NCBI RefSeq assembly: GCF_947500045.1
Contig: NZ_CANMQQ010000006.1
Location: forward strand, 1-64,000
DNA from: an uncultured Ruegeria sp.
GTDB lineage: Bacteria > Pseudomonadota > Alphaproteobacteria > Rhodobacterales > Rhodobacteraceae
Length of the DNA stretch: 64,000 bases
Direction: 5' to 3'
In this document: positions 51,653 to 62,500 of the stretch, one piece after another
Layout of the letters: the number at the start of each line of letters is the position of its first letter
Numbering within the stretch: the stretch's first letter is position 1
Program-made: the position numbers and the translations under genes
The notes under the pieces: generated by a model
Seen by the model: the letters and a program-made list of their open reading frames with translations, nothing else
What the model was told of the DNA's origin: nothing
The model's database searches: none

Positions 51653-52552
51653 ATGATTGCGCCCCGACGATTTTTACCTTCCATCTCCTCTCTGCTTGCG
51701 CTTGAAGCTGTGGACCGGCTGGGTAGCGCCTCGGCCGCGGCCGCTGAACTATCCTTGACGCAAAGCGCGATCAGTCGCCAGTTGAAGACGATGGAAGACC
51801 AACTGGGGGTTCAACTTATCGAACGCAGCCAGATGCGGTTGCACCTGACACCTGCCGCTAAAGACTATGTGCAAACCGCAAGGTCTGCAGTGCAAGAGCT
51901 CGCACAGGCAGCATTGAAACTCAAAGCAAACCCGGCGGGCGGATCGCTTAACCTGTCGATCCTACCCGCATTCGGAATGCACTGGCTCGCACCCCGACTG
52001 CAAGATTTTGCCCGACGTCATCCAGAGGTCACGGTCAATCTGGGCACCCGACTTAAACCGTTTGATTTCGCGTCCGAGCCATTTGATGCCGCCATTCATT
52101 TCGGGCAGCAAGACTGGGCTGGTGTTCACTATTTGCCCATAATGCGGGAAGAGGTCTTGCCCGTCTGCGCCCCGGTGTCTACCGCCGCCAATTTTGGTAG
52201 TTTGGATACCCTGCACTCCGCGCCGCTTTTGCATCTGGATTCCAGGCCAGATGCCTGGGAGCGCTGGTTTGAGATGCAGGGTCAAAGGGTTACGGGCCTG
52301 CAGGGGATGCTATTCGACCAATTCTCGACCATGATTCAGGCCACGATTCACGGGTTGGGTGTGGCTTTGCTGCCGTCATATCTGGTGCAGGACGATCTGC
52401 GCGCCGGGCGGCTTGTTCAGGCATGGCACGGGCCAGGCGTGAGTCTTGGCAGCTATTATCTAGTCTGGCCGAATGACCGTACCACGCCCGAACCGCTGCG
52501 ATCCTTCCGGAGTTGGATCGATAGCCAGTTAAAGACGGGAGCTAGCCTTTAG
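51653..52552 (+). CDS. GcvA-like LysR-family regulator divergent from the E1 operon
   Basis: About 299 residues. It begins MIAPRRFLPSISSLLALEAV, with the helix-turn-helix GSASAAAAELSLTQSAISRQLKTMEDQLGVQLIERSQMRLHLTPAA and a sensor domain from residue 90. ATG 51653 is preferred because GAGG lies eight bases upstream; ATG 51638 has a poorly placed site. It is 195 bases from the divergent E1 gene and probably controls the E1 - acyltransferase - oxidase operon. Confidence 0.88.
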   Translation: MIAPRRFLPSISSLLALEAVDRLGSASAAAAELSLTQSAISRQLKTMEDQLGVQLIERSQMRLHLTPAAKDYVQTARSAVQELAQAALKLKANPAGGSLNLSILPAFGMHWLAPRLQDFARRHPEVTVNLGTRLKPFDFASEPFDAAIHFGQQDWAGVHYLPIMREEVLPVCAPVSTAANFGSLDTLHSAPLLHLDSRPDAWERWFEMQGQRVTGLQGMLFDQFSTMIQATIHGLGVALLPSYLVQDDLRAGRLVQAWHGPGVSLGSYYLVWPNDRTTPEPLRSFRSWIDSQLKTGASL

Positions 52553-52559
52553 CGCCACC

Positions 52560-53312
52560 TCAGAACTTTCCGTTGTCATTTTTCCATTCACTGCGCGGCG
52601 CGATGGACTCAATCGTGTCCCAATGTTCGACGATCTTGCCATCAGACACTCGGAACAAGTCATAGAAAGAGGTGTGGTTCCCCTCAAGCTCGCCTTCGCA
52701 AACCGTCAAAACAAAATCGCCTTCCGCCAAGACACGATGGAGACGCTGATAATTCACATCGCCTGCATCGGATATCGCGGCCCGCAACTCTGTGAGGTCG
52801 TCAGAGAAACGTGGGCTATGCTCTACAAAGGCGGCTGGATCTATACAGGCATCAATCTGACTTTGGTCCCCGGCAATCAACGCTGTTTCGACGAACGCAC
52901 GGACGAAAACCCGGTTTTCTTCGGTCTTCTCAACATCCCGAACCCCTGCAGTGCCGTCCACCATGCTATGCCCTGAGCCATTCGGCCCCAGACGTTTTTG
53001 AATATTGTCCCAATGCTCGACCGCCTGACCGTCTTCGAACCGGAATACTTCAAAGCCGATATTGCGGCGCGCGAAATCATACTCCGTGTGGGCAAATACG
53101 AATGCACCATCCTCAAACGCGCGTACGATGTTTACACGCGGCGAGGTCTCGGACAGCCGCTTGAACAAAGCCGCAAGCCCATCGCTGCCTTCGTGGGTTT
53201 GCGGATTATGTTGAATGTACCGAGCTTCGTTCACAACCGATACTGGGCCCGGATCGCCAGTCTCAATACTTTTGAGCAACGCACATATGCGATCCTTGTT
53301 GGACGTATCCAT
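52560..53312 (-). CDS. Protein with two SnoaL/NTF2-like domains
   Basis: A 250-residue protein made of two NTF2-fold halves. The first is about 1-120 (ending FEVFRFEDGQAVEHWDNIQ) and the second about 125-245 (ending YDLFRVSDGKIVEHWDTIES). The matching 'FR...DGK/Q-x-VEHWD-x-I' ends show a tandem duplication. ATG 53312 has GGGAGGAAA upstream. Tail-to-tail with the LysR gene, 7 bases apart. Substrate and role unknown. Confidence 0.85.
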   Translation of the reverse strand: MDTSNKDRICALLKSIETGDPGPVSVVNEARYIQHNPQTHEGSDGLAALFKRLSETSPRVNIVRAFEDGAFVFAHTEYDFARRNIGFEVFRFEDGQAVEHWDNIQKRLGPNGSGHSMVDGTAGVRDVEKTEENRVFVRAFVETALIAGDQSQIDACIDPAAFVEHSPRFSDDLTELRAAISDAGDVNYQRLHRVLAEGDFVLTVCEGELEGNHTSFYDLFRVSDGKIVEHWDTIESIAPRSEWKNDNGKF

Positions 53313-53474
53313 GCTGGGTTTCCTCCCGGTCTGATATTCCCGGTGATCACAGTGGCAGGCAAAAGGTACCGCATCAATGCCGGTCTGTGACAATTCCTGC
53401 GCGGCCTACGGCCTTGCGTCCTGCGGACAGCGAGGAGGGTCAGGAATGTCGACGACGGGCGGGAGTGCTTGGTG

Positions 53475-54632
53475 TCAGACGTCCAACGAGCGGGCGATGA
53501 GTTCCTTCATAACCTCATTGGTCCCGCCATAGATCATCTGAACCCGTGCGTCCGCATAGAGCCGCGCAATTGGGTACTCCGTCATGAACCCATATCCACC
53601 AAAAAGCTGCAGACATTCGTGCATGACTTCGTTCTGCACTTCTGATCCCCAGTACTTGACCATCGAGGCGGTCGCCGCATCCAGCTCACCGGCTTCCAGC
53701 TTGCCGATGCAGTCATTGACGAAACTGCGCAGCACCTCGGCCTTGGTCTTGCACTCGGCCAGTTTGAAACGCGTATTCTGAAAATCCATCACCCGCTGAC
53801 CGAAGGCTTTGCGCTCTTGCACATATTTCACCGTTTCGGAAATGGCGAAATCAATCGCGCCCAGCGCCATGATCCCAATGGTTAAACGTTCCCACGGCAG
53901 CTGCTTCATCAATTGATAGAACCCCTGCCCCTCTTCCGAGCCCAACAGATTGGTCATCGGCACCTTGACGTCCTCAAAGAACAATTCAGCCGTATCGTTC
54001 CCCTTCATCCCAAGTTTCTTGAGGTTCCGTCCTCTCCGAAATCCCTCGGCCCCTTCAGTTTCAATAGCGATCAAAGAAACGCCCTTCGCACCCAGGGACT
54101 TGTCGGTTTTGGCCGCAACAATGACCAGATCGGCGGATTGCCCGTTGGTGATAAATATCTTGGAACCATTGAGCCGATAGGAATTCCCGTCCTTCTCAGC
54201 CGTCGTTTTCACCGCCTGCACATCCGATCCGGTGCCCGGCTCGGTCATGGCCAGCGCACTGATCATTTCACCCGAGGCCAGTTTCGGCAGCCATTTCTGT
54301 TTCTGATCCTCGCTGCCATAGGTGTTTATATAGTGGGTCACGATCGACTGGATTCCATAGCCCCAGCCTGCATCACCGCGGGCGGTCTGCTCATACAAGG
54401 TGACGGAATCAAACCCCATCCCACCGCCTACGCCGCCATATTCCTCGGCAATGGAACCAGCCATCAGACCCGTCTGGCCCGCCTGCAGCCAGAACGCGCG
54501 ATCAACTGCCCCATTCTCGGCCCATTTTTCCGTGTTGGGCACCAACGCATCATCCAGGAACCGGCCCGCCATTTCGGCAAACATCCGGTGTTCGTCAGTG
54601 ACCCAAGCGGCGGTGCTGGTAAAAAGCGACAT
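53475..54632 (-). CDS. Acyl-CoA dehydrogenase
   Basis: A 385-residue flavoprotein oxidising an acyl-CoA at the alpha-beta position. FAD-binding segments are ALAMTEPGTGSDVQAVKTTAEKDG near residue 125 and FITNGQSADLVIVAAKT near 155; the end has LFGGYGFMTEYPIARLYADARVQMIYGGTNEVMKELIARSL with the catalytic glutamate position NEV. ATG 54632 with GGAGAG upstream is used although the frame is open to 55091. The long-chain-type active site arrangement suggests fatty or branched substrates. No other beta-oxidation gene is adjacent. Confidence 0.95.
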   Translation of the reverse strand: MSLFTSTAAWVTDEHRMFAEMAGRFLDDALVPNTEKWAENGAVDRAFWLQAGQTGLMAGSIAEEYGGVGGGMGFDSVTLYEQTARGDAGWGYGIQSIVTHYINTYGSEDQKQKWLPKLASGEMISALAMTEPGTGSDVQAVKTTAEKDGNSYRLNGSKIFITNGQSADLVIVAAKTDKSLGAKGVSLIAIETEGAEGFRRGRNLKKLGMKGNDTAELFFEDVKVPMTNLLGSEEGQGFYQLMKQLPWERLTIGIMALGAIDFAISETVKYVQERKAFGQRVMDFQNTRFKLAECKTKAEVLRSFVNDCIGKLEAGELDAATASMVKYWGSEVQNEVMHECLQLFGGYGFMTEYPIARLYADARVQMIYGGTNEVMKELIARSLDV

Positions 54633-54839
54633 CAATAGGCTCTCCAGATCAAGTGTTTGCCCAAGGCTACTCGGGTGTGTGATTCCTTCCAATCCGTGTG
54701 ACGTTGCGTCCAGCAAGAACGCTACGCAACGTCTTTGGCGCAAAAGCCGCTCGTGATCACATCTGCGTTCCCACGCCTGACAGACCGCACAATAGTTGGC
54801 CATATTGGGCAAGCCCCGACAGCCCCAGGAGACAGCACA

Positions 54840-55472
54840 ATGCCCCGCGCCTTTTCTGAACTGACATTTACGCCTACAGTTCGCGCCCATCAGGAACGGA
54901 TGGGATCTGCCGCTACTTATGCGAAATTTCTCAACTCCGGACCACAGCAAGGCCACCAAATAGGCCCGACAGAAGAGGCGTTCATTCAGGCCCGTGACGG
55001 GTTCTATCAAGCTACGGTGTCTGAAACGGGCTGGCCCTATGTGCAGTTCCGTGGCGGGCCAATCGGATTTTTGAAAGTGCTGGATTCGCAAACAATCGGT
55101 TATGCGGATTTATCGGGAAACAAGCAGTATATTTCGCGCGGGAATCTGGATGGGAATGACCGCGTGGCCTTGATCCTGATGGATTATGCGAACCAGCGCC
55201 GCCTTAAGATCCTTGGGCGTATGGAATTTTCGGAAGGTCCCGAGGCGGCGGCTGATCTCTATGTTGAAGGCGCCGAGACCGAAGCCGAGCGCGCAGCGAT
55301 CATCAAGGTTGAAGCGCTCGACTGGAACTGCCCGCGCCACATTACGCCACGCTTTACCGAAGCCGAGCTTCGGCCGCACCTGAACGATCTGGGCCAGCAA
55401 CTGGCGGTGCTACAGGCAGAAAACCAGCGGCTGCAACGTGAATTGACCGAACTCAAAGCTTCAGGCAGATAG
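54840..55472 (+). CDS. PPOX-class flavin-binding protein
   Basis: A 210-residue pyridoxamine-phosphate-oxidase-fold protein: [72 protein letters not shown] covers the FMN-binding barrel. The C-terminus ([26 protein letters not shown]) is a coiled coil. ATG 54840 has AGGAGA seven bases upstream. It probably binds FMN or F420-like flavin; substrate unknown. It is 98 bases before the CopA promoter. Confidence 0.88.
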   Translation: MPRAFSELTFTPTVRAHQERMGSAATYAKFLNSGPQQGHQIGPTEEAFIQARDGFYQATVSETGWPYVQFRGGPIGFLKVLDSQTIGYADLSGNKQYISRGNLDGNDRVALILMDYANQRRLKILGRMEFSEGPEAAADLYVEGAETEAERAAIIKVEALDWNCPRHITPRFTEAELRPHLNDLGQQLAVLQAENQRLQRELTELKASGR

Positions 55473-55522
55473 AAAAGCTGCAAGTTTGGGTGCGACGGGC
55501 GCGCGCAGGTGTCAGCTGCACC

Positions 55523-55553
55523 TTGACCCTCCTGTCACTGGAACCTTTATATC
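55523..55553 (+). promoter_or_regulatory. CueR-type copper promoter of copA-cueR
   Basis: -35 TTGACC (55523-55528) and -10 TATATC (55548-55553) are separated by exactly 19 bases, the long spacer that MerR-family activators require. The spacer holds ACCCTCC...GGAACCT, a partial match to the CueR dyad ACCTTCC...GGAAGGT. The start codon of copA is 32 bases further. Confidence 0.8.
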
Positions 55554-55584
55554 TAAGGCGAACATCATTGTCAGGGCGCCTCGG

Positions 55585-58059
55585 ATGGCCGATTCACTGC
55601 ACTCACAGATCAAGATAACAGGTATGAGCTGCGCCTCGTGCGTTGGCCGGGTTGAAGGCGCATTGCGGGCCGCACCGGGCGTGCGTGCTGCCGTGGTCAA
55701 CTTCGCGACCGAAACCGCAGATGTCACCTATGACAAATCGATTTCCGAAGTTCTGGATGCGCTCAAAACAGCAGGATATCCGGCAGCAACACAACAGACC
55801 CGTCTAGACATCGACGGTATGAGCTGCGCCTCGTGCGTATCCCGGATTGAACGCGCCCTGAGGGCCGCACCGGGTGTGGTTGACGCAGCGGTCAATCTTG
55901 CCACCAACAACGCCACTGTAACCTATGCCGACAGCGCAACCGAACCGGCAACGTTGGCCAAAACACTAACTGAAGCGGGGTATCCGACGCGCCCGACGGA
56001 TACCGGCACGGCGGATCGCGATGACAAGGCCAAAGAACTTGCTGGTTTGCGCCGCACAACTATGACCGCTGCCGCACTGGCCTTGCCGGTTTTCGTACTA
56101 GAAATGGGCGGGCACATGATCCCAGCATTTCACCATTGGGTGCATGCGACCATTGGCTTGCATACAAGCCATCTGATCCAGTTCGCCCTAACCTCTGCGT
56201 TGCTTCTCGGCCCGGGACGCGTGTTCTATGCCAAGGGCATTCCATCGCTGTTGCGTGGTGCGCCCGATATGAATGCACTGGTCGCATTAGGAACAGGCGC
56301 GGCGTATCTGTATTCGGTCCTCGCAACTTTTGCGCCGCAGGTGCTGCCGCAAGGCACTGCAAATGTCTATTTCGAGGCTGCAGCGGTCATCGTTGTGCTG
56401 ATCTTGCTGGGCCGCCTGATGGAATCCCGTGCTAAGGGACGAACCGGGGCCGCGATCCGCAAACTGGTTGGGCTGCAGCCCAAAACCGCGCGGGTCGAGC
56501 GGGGTGGGGCCACTCTTGACCGGCCCATCGCTGAGATCGTGGTTGGGGATATCGTACAAATCCGTCCGGGTGAACGTGTGCCCGTGGACGGCGCGGTTTT
56601 GGATGGAACCTCGTATATCGACGAAAGCATGATCACGGGTGAGCCCGTACCCGTTGGCAAAGCAAAGGGCGATCCGGTTGTTGGCGGAACGGTAAATGGC
56701 ACCGGAGCGCTGCGCATTCGCGCAACCCATGTGGGTGCCGATACTGTGTTGGCGCAGGTCATCGGAATGGTCGAACAGGCGCAGGGCGCAAAGCTACCCA
56801 TCCAGGGTTTGGTGGATCGGATCACCTACTATTTTGTGCCCGCCGTTATTGGAGTGGCGTTGCTGACGGTCGCCGCGTGGCTGATCTTTGGCCCGGCTCC
56901 GGCATTGCCGCTGGCGCTGGTGGCCGGGGTATCGGTGCTGATCATCGCCTGCCCCTGTGCGATGGGTTTGGCCACGCCAACTTCGATCATGGTGGGGACG
57001 GGTCGCGCGGCCGAGCTTGGCGTGTTGTTCCGTAAAGGGGATGCGCTGCAGCTTTTGCAGCAGGCACAAGTGGTCGCGTTGGATAAGACAGGCACACTGA
57101 CCCTTGGCCGCCCGGAACTGGAAAACGTCATAACAACAAATGGCTTTGGTCGCGCAGAAGTTCTGCGCTTGGCTGCCGCTGCCGAGGCACGCTCGGAACA
57201 CCCTATCGCCACAGCAATCACACGCGCAGGGCCCGATAATTTGCCCGATGTGGAAGAATTTGAATCTCTGACAGGGCTTGGCCTGCGTGCACAAATCGAA
57301 GGCTGTTCGGTACTGATTGGTGCTGACCGGCTGATGGAGCAACACAACCTTGACCTCGGCGACCTGCGGCTTGAGGCTCAGAAACGTGCCGCAGAAGGCG
57401 CAACGCCGATTTATGTGGCGATTGACGGGCAAGCCGCTGCGGCCTTGACGGTTTCGGACCCAATCAAGCCGGGCACGCCCGAAGCGTTGGCACGTCTGCA
57501 CCAGATGGGTCTGACTCTGGCCATGATCACGGGCGACAACGCACAAACAGCACAAGCATTGGCTGACAAGCTGGGCATTGATCACGTCACTGCCGAGGTG
57601 CTGCCAGATGGCAAGGTTGATGCAATCGAAGGGTTGCAGCACCAGTTTGGAACGCTTGCTTTTGTCGGTGATGGTATCAACGATGCGCCTGCGCTGGCGA
57701 CGGCAGATATAAGTGTGGCGATTGGAACCGGTACGGATGTGGCCATCGAAACGGCAGATGTGGTTTTGATGTCGGGCGATCTGCGCGGGGTTGCGAATGC
57801 GGTCGAAATCAGCCGACGCACAATGCGCAACATCCGGCAGAATCTTGGCTGGGCCTTTGGGTACAACACGCTTCTAATCCCAGTTGCAGCCGGGGTGTTG
57901 TACCCCTTGGGCGGTCATTTGCTTTCACCCGCGCTGGCGGCCGGAGCCATGGCCCTGTCCAGTGTCTTTGTCGTCTCGAACGCCCTGAGGCTTCGGCGCA
58001 TCCGGACCAACTTGCCTGAGATTGGTCGAAAACCACCCCATAAGGAGGCCATCGCATGA
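55585..58059 (+). CDS. copA: Cu+-exporting P1B-type ATPase
   Basis: An 824-residue copper pump of the inner membrane. Two N-terminal heavy-metal domains with GMSCASC (residues 13-19 and about 77-83) lead to eight membrane segments. The ion-binding site is [13 protein letters not shown] near 455, the phosphorylation site [11 protein letters not shown] near 498 and the hinge [10 protein letters not shown] near 697. ATG 55585 begins the first metal-binding domain. It overlaps cueR by 4 bases. It detoxifies cytosolic Cu+. Confidence 0.97.
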   Translation: MADSLHSQIKITGMSCASCVGRVEGALRAAPGVRAAVVNFATETADVTYDKSISEVLDALKTAGYPAATQQTRLDIDGMSCASCVSRIERALRAAPGVVDAAVNLATNNATVTYADSATEPATLAKTLTEAGYPTRPTDTGTADRDDKAKELAGLRRTTMTAAALALPVFVLEMGGHMIPAFHHWVHATIGLHTSHLIQFALTSALLLGPGRVFYAKGIPSLLRGAPDMNALVALGTGAAYLYSVLATFAPQVLPQGTANVYFEAAAVIVVLILLGRLMESRAKGRTGAAIRKLVGLQPKTARVERGGATLDRPIAEIVVGDIVQIRPGERVPVDGAVLDGTSYIDESMITGEPVPVGKAKGDPVVGGTVNGTGALRIRATHVGADTVLAQVIGMVEQAQGAKLPIQGLVDRITYYFVPAVIGVALLTVAAWLIFGPAPALPLALVAGVSVLIIACPCAMGLATPTSIMVGTGRAAELGVLFRKGDALQLLQQAQVVALDKTGTLTLGRPELENVITTNGFGRAEVLRLAAAAEARSEHPIATAITRAGPDNLPDVEEFESLTGLGLRAQIEGCSVLIGADRLMEQHNLDLGDLRLEAQKRAAEGATPIYVAIDGQAAAALTVSDPIKPGTPEALARLHQMGLTLAMITGDNAQTAQALADKLGIDHVTAEVLPDGKVDAIEGLQHQFGTLAFVGDGINDAPALATADISVAIGTGTDVAIETADVVLMSGDLRGVANAVEISRRTMRNIRQNLGWAFGYNTLLIPVAAGVLYPLGGHLLSPALAAGAMALSSVFVVSNALRLRRIRTNLPEIGRKPPHKEAIA

Positions 58060-58445
58060 ATATTGGTGAGGTCTCAACCCATACGGGTCTGCCCGTCAAA
58101 ACCATCCGCTACTACGAAGATATCGACCTGATCAAACCGCTGCGTGATGATAACGGATATCGCCGGTTTCGGGATCAGGACATTCACAAGCTGAAATTTT
58201 TGGGGCGCGCCCGCGCATTGGGGTTCACCATCGAGGATTGCCGCACACTGCTGGCCCTATACGAGGATGAGACGCGCGCCAGCTCTGATGTAAAACGCGT
58301 CGCGCGGGACCATTTGGTGCAGATCGATGCCAAGATCGCTGACCTCCGAGGCATGCGTGACACACTCAGCCATCTGGTCGAGGCTTGTGCCGGAGATGAC
58401 CGCCCGGATTGCCCGATCCTCAAAGACCTTGGCGGCAAACCCTAA
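58056..58445 (+). CDS. cueR: CueR, copper-responsive MerR regulator
   Basis: A 129-residue MerR-family activator with winged helix [38 protein letters not shown] and dimerisation helix. The metal loop near the C-terminus is C-AGDDRPD-C, the C-x7-C spacing of Cu+/Ag+ sensors. Its 4-base overlap with copA means the regulator is made with the pump, and both should be induced from the 19-bp-spacer promoter. Confidence 0.96.
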   Translation: MNIGEVSTHTGLPVKTIRYYEDIDLIKPLRDDNGYRRFRDQDIHKLKFLGRARALGFTIEDCRTLLALYEDETRASSDVKRVARDHLVQIDAKIADLRGMRDTLSHLVEACAGDDRPDCPILKDLGGKP

Positions 58446-58546
58446 CGCAGGGTTGCCCTTTGGCCCAAGCTTTGCTTTGTCTCTGCTAAACATCACGACC
58501 TGCTGCGCCGCTGAGGCCAAGGACGGATAACAGAGAGGATCATCAC

Positions 58547-59419
58547 ATGGCAAAAGTTGCATTCCTTGGCCTTGGCGTTATGGGTTACCCGATGGCAGGG
58601 CACCTTCAAGCTGCAGGCCACGACGTCACCGTCTACAACCGCACTGCATCCAAGGCCGAGGCATGGGTTGCCCAACATGGCGGAGCCATGGCGCTCACGC
58701 CGCGCGAAGCCGCGGAAGGGGCAGATTTCGTGATGGCTTGTGTCGGCAATGACGACGATCTGCGTATGGTATGCACGGGCGAGGATGGGGCCTTTCAAGG
58801 AATGGCCAAGAACACGGTCTTTGTGGACCACACCACCGTATCTGCCAAGGTAACCCGCGAGTTGTACGAGGCCGGCAAGGCGCAGGGTATCGCTTTTGTG
58901 GATGCCCCGATCTCGGGCGGTCAGGCCGGTGCGGAAAATGGTGTGTTATCAATCATGTGCGGCGGCGACCAAGCGGCTTATGATGCGACCGAACCGGTGA
59001 TGCAGGTCTATTCGAAGATCTGTCGCCGCATTGGTGAAAGCGGTGCGGGTCAAATGACCAAAATGTGCAACCAGATTGCCATCGCCGGGCTGGTGCAGGG
59101 CCTCAGCGAAGCGCTGCACTTTGCCGAAAAAGCCGGGCTGGATGGCCGCGCGGTCGTCGAGGTAATCAGCCAGGGTGCAGCGGGCAGCTGGCAGATGGCA
59201 AACCGGTATGAGACCATGCTGGACGACCATTTCGAACACGGCTTCGCCGTTGACTGGATGCGCAAGGATTTGGGTATCTGTCTGGACACCGCCAATGAGA
59301 CCGGAGCCTCGCTGCCGATTACCGCCTTGGTCGATCAGTTCTACAAGGATGTGCAGAAACTGGGTGGAGGTCGGTGGGATACCTCTTCGCTGTTCAAACG
59401 GCTGCGGGCATTAGACTGA
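58547..59419 (+). CDS. 3-hydroxyisobutyrate dehydrogenase-like beta-hydroxyacid dehydrogenase
   Basis: A 290-residue NAD(P)-dependent dehydrogenase. The Rossmann motif is VAFLGLGVMGYPMAGHLQAAGHDVTVYNRT, the substrate-binding segment DAPISGGQAGAENGVLSIMCGG near residue 121 and the catalytic Lys is in GQMTKMCNQIAIAG near 170. It is of the glyoxylate/succinic semialdehyde reductase or 3-hydroxyisobutyrate dehydrogenase type; the sequence does not tell which. It probably stands in its own transcript. Confidence 0.9.
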   Translation: MAKVAFLGLGVMGYPMAGHLQAAGHDVTVYNRTASKAEAWVAQHGGAMALTPREAAEGADFVMACVGNDDDLRMVCTGEDGAFQGMAKNTVFVDHTTVSAKVTRELYEAGKAQGIAFVDAPISGGQAGAENGVLSIMCGGDQAAYDATEPVMQVYSKICRRIGESGAGQMTKMCNQIAIAGLVQGLSEALHFAEKAGLDGRAVVEVISQGAAGSWQMANRYETMLDDHFEHGFAVDWMRKDLGICLDTANETGASLPITALVDQFYKDVQKLGGGRWDTSSLFKRLRALD

Positions 59420-59425
59420 CGAAAA

Positions 59426-59492
59426 GGGGGCTGTCTGCCCCCCATCGCGCCAAAGCGCGATTCCCCCCGAAGGTATTTTGGGCCAGATGAAG
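59426..59492. repeat. Double hairpin, probable Rhodobacteraceae intergenic repeat
   Basis: GGGGGC-TGTCT-GCCCCC (59426-59442) is followed by ATCGCGC-CAAA-GCGCGAT (59444-59461), then a tract TCCCCCCGAAGGTATTTTGG and GCCAGATGAAGA. From memory, similar 'GGAGGTATTTTTGG...CAGATGAAGA' pieces recur between genes of many Rhodobacteraceae. It could also terminate the dehydrogenase gene. Confidence 0.55.
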
Positions 59493-59524
59493 AGGATCAC
59501 CGTGGCAATTGCAAGAGGCATCGC

Positions 59525-62500
59525 ATGGGAGAAATAAACGCTTTCTGGGCGGGTCGCCTGCGTGAACATTGGGGACTGGAGGCCCGTCTGACGCGGCTGG
59601 ATGGTGAATATGACCTCAACTTTCTGGTGGAGGCCACCAACGGGCAGGATTATGTGCTCAAGGTGATGCGGCCAGGGTGCGATGCGGGATTGGTCGATAT
59701 GCAGATCAAGGCGCTGGAGCATCTTAACTCAGCGGCACCGGGCTTGCCCTTTCCCGCCGTTCTTCCTGATATGAACGGAGGTCTGCTGCCGGAGATCATC
59801 GACACGCAGGGGCAGTCGCGGCTGGTTTGGCTGCTAGAACGGCTACCCGGGAAATGTTATGCCCACAGCGCGCCCAAGACGGAAGATCTGATCCTGAAGC
59901 TGGGTCGCGTACTTGGCGCGACGGGCCGGGCGTTTGAGGGCTTCACTCATGAGGGTCTGCATCGCGCAGAATTCAAATGGGACCTGACACAGGCCGGGTG
60001 GATCGTCGATCAACTGGGGGCAATTTCCGATCCAGAACGGCGTGCACGACTGCAGCAGGTAGCATCAGAATTCGAAGTCATTCACGATCAGCTGAATACC
60101 CTGCCGAAGCAGGCCATCCACAATGATGCCAATGACTACAATATCCTTGTCGAAGGCACGTTAGGCGAACGCCGCAGCATCTCGGGCCTGATCGATCTTG
60201 GTGACATGTGCGCCGCACCCCGTGTGTGCGATTTGGCAATTGCCGGTGCCTATGTCGTTCTGGATCATCCCAAACCTGAGCGCGCATTGGCTGCGTTGGT
60301 GCGCGGGTATCATGCTGCCAACCGTTTGCGCCCGGATGAGATCGACCTGATTTGGCCCCTGCTACAAATGCGGCTGGCGGTATCGGTTGTGAACTCGACG
60401 TTGATGGCAGCAGAAAACCCGGACGATCCATATGTCACGATCAGTCAGGCCCCGGCGTGGCGATTATTGGAGGACGGGTCGATCAATGGCGCGCTTATGC
60501 CCGCCCGTCTGCGCGCAGCCTGTGGCCTGCCTGTGGTGGACGGTGCCGAGCGTATCCACGCTTATCTGTCCAATCATCGTGGGCATTTTGCTCCAATGTT
60601 TGAACAGGATCTGCGCGACGTTCCGATGGGTTCACTATCGGTGGAAAACTCAACCTGGCCACAGAACCCGTTCCACATGCCGCTTGATGAGGCCGCACGG
60701 GTGGGTGAGGAATTCGGAGAAGGACTCTGGCTTGGTTATTACAGCGAACCCCGTCTGATCTATGCCGAGTCAGGGTTTCGCAAGGGCCCCTGGAAAGCGT
60801 CCGACCGGCGTACGGTGCATCTGGCTGTGGATGTATTTGCCCCCGCCGGGACGGTGCTGCACGCGCCACTTAGCGGACGGGTCGAAGCGGTTGAGAACAG
60901 AGATGATCACCTCGATTACGGCGGGGTTGTGATCCTGCATCACGAAACGCCCGAAGGTGACGCATTCTATACGCTCTATGGCCATCTGGACCCCGAGGTC
61001 AGCGAACGTTTGAAACCCGGTGATCCAGTGGCACAGGGGGCTGCCTTTGCCCGATTGGGAGACGCCAGTCAGAACGGCGGCTGGGCGCCGCATGTGCATT
61101 TCCAACTGGCGATGACAACCGACGGGATGCAGGCCGACTGGCCCGGTGTTGCAGATCCAGATGAGTTGGAGCTGTGGCATGCAGTCTGCCCCAACCCTGC
61201 AGCTTTGTTAAACTTGCCGGATGAAAAGGTTTTTTACCAACCGACTGACAAGCAGGCGATCCTGAATGGGCGCCACGATCACTTTGGCGGCAATCTCAGC
61301 CTGACCTATGACGACCCGGTCATGCTGATGCGCGGATGGAAACATCACCTGTTCGACGAGTGGGGGCGGCCCTATCTGGATGCGTATAATAACGTACCGC
61401 ATGTGGGCCATGCACACCCGCGTATTCAGGCGGTTGCAGCGGATCAACTGAAGCGGATGAATTCGAATACGCGGTACCTGCATCCCGCACAGACCGCCTT
61501 TGCCGATAAGATCTTATCGAAACTACCGGATCATCTTGAGGTTTGTTTCTTCGTCAACTCGGGGACCGAAGCCAATGAGTTGGCCCTGCGTCTGGCGCGC
61601 GCCCATACCGGCGCGAATGGGATTGTGACGCCGGATCACGGTTATCACGGCAACACCAATGCAGCGGTCGCGATCTCAGCCTACAAGTTCAACAAACCCG
61701 GCGGGGTCGGACAGGCCGATTGGGTGGAACTGGTTGAAGTCGCAGATGATTATCGTGGTTCGTTTCGGCGCGACGATCCAGACCGAGCCCAGAAATTTGC
61801 AGATCTGGTTGATCCGGCAATTGCGGCGTTGCAGGCGAAAGGCCACGGGCTTGCGGGCTTTATCGCGGAAACCTTCCCTTCGGTCGGAGGGCAAATTATC
61901 CCACCACAAGATTATCTGCCTGCGGTCTATGAAAAAATTCGTGCCGCCGGTGGGGTCTGCATTGCCGATGAAGTTCAGACCGGCCTTGGGCGTCTGGGCG
62001 ACTATTACTTCGGCTTCGAACATCAGGGCGCGCTGCCCGATATCGTGGTTATGGGGAAACCCATTGGCAACGGTCATCCGCTGGGCGTGCTTGTGACAAC
62101 CAAGGCGATTGCTGAAAGCTTCGATAACGGGATCGAGTTTTTTTCGACCTTCGGCGGCTCCACCTTGTCCTGTCGGCTAGGGAAAGAGGTGCTGGACATT
62201 GTCGATGACGAAGGCCTGCAAGAGAACGCCCGTTCCATGGGGGGGCGCTTGATGGATGGGCTTAGACAGATCGAAGCCGGCTTCGCCTGCGTTGGCGATG
62301 TGCGCGGTATGGGCCTATTTCTCGGCGTAGAGCTGATTAACCCGGACGGATCGGAAAGCAGTGAGATTTGCAGCTACGTCAAAAACCGGATGCGTGATCA
62401 CCGCATCCTGATCGGCAGCGAGGGACCGAAAGACAATATCCTGAAAATCCGACCACCGCTGACGATCGACGCGGACGACGTAGATATGATCCTTTGGACG

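Noticed and set aside
54632-55091. N-terminal extension of the acyl-CoA dehydrogenase by 153 codons
   Set aside because: It runs through the divergent PPOX gene start, while ATG 54632 has a ribosome site and gives the normal family length.
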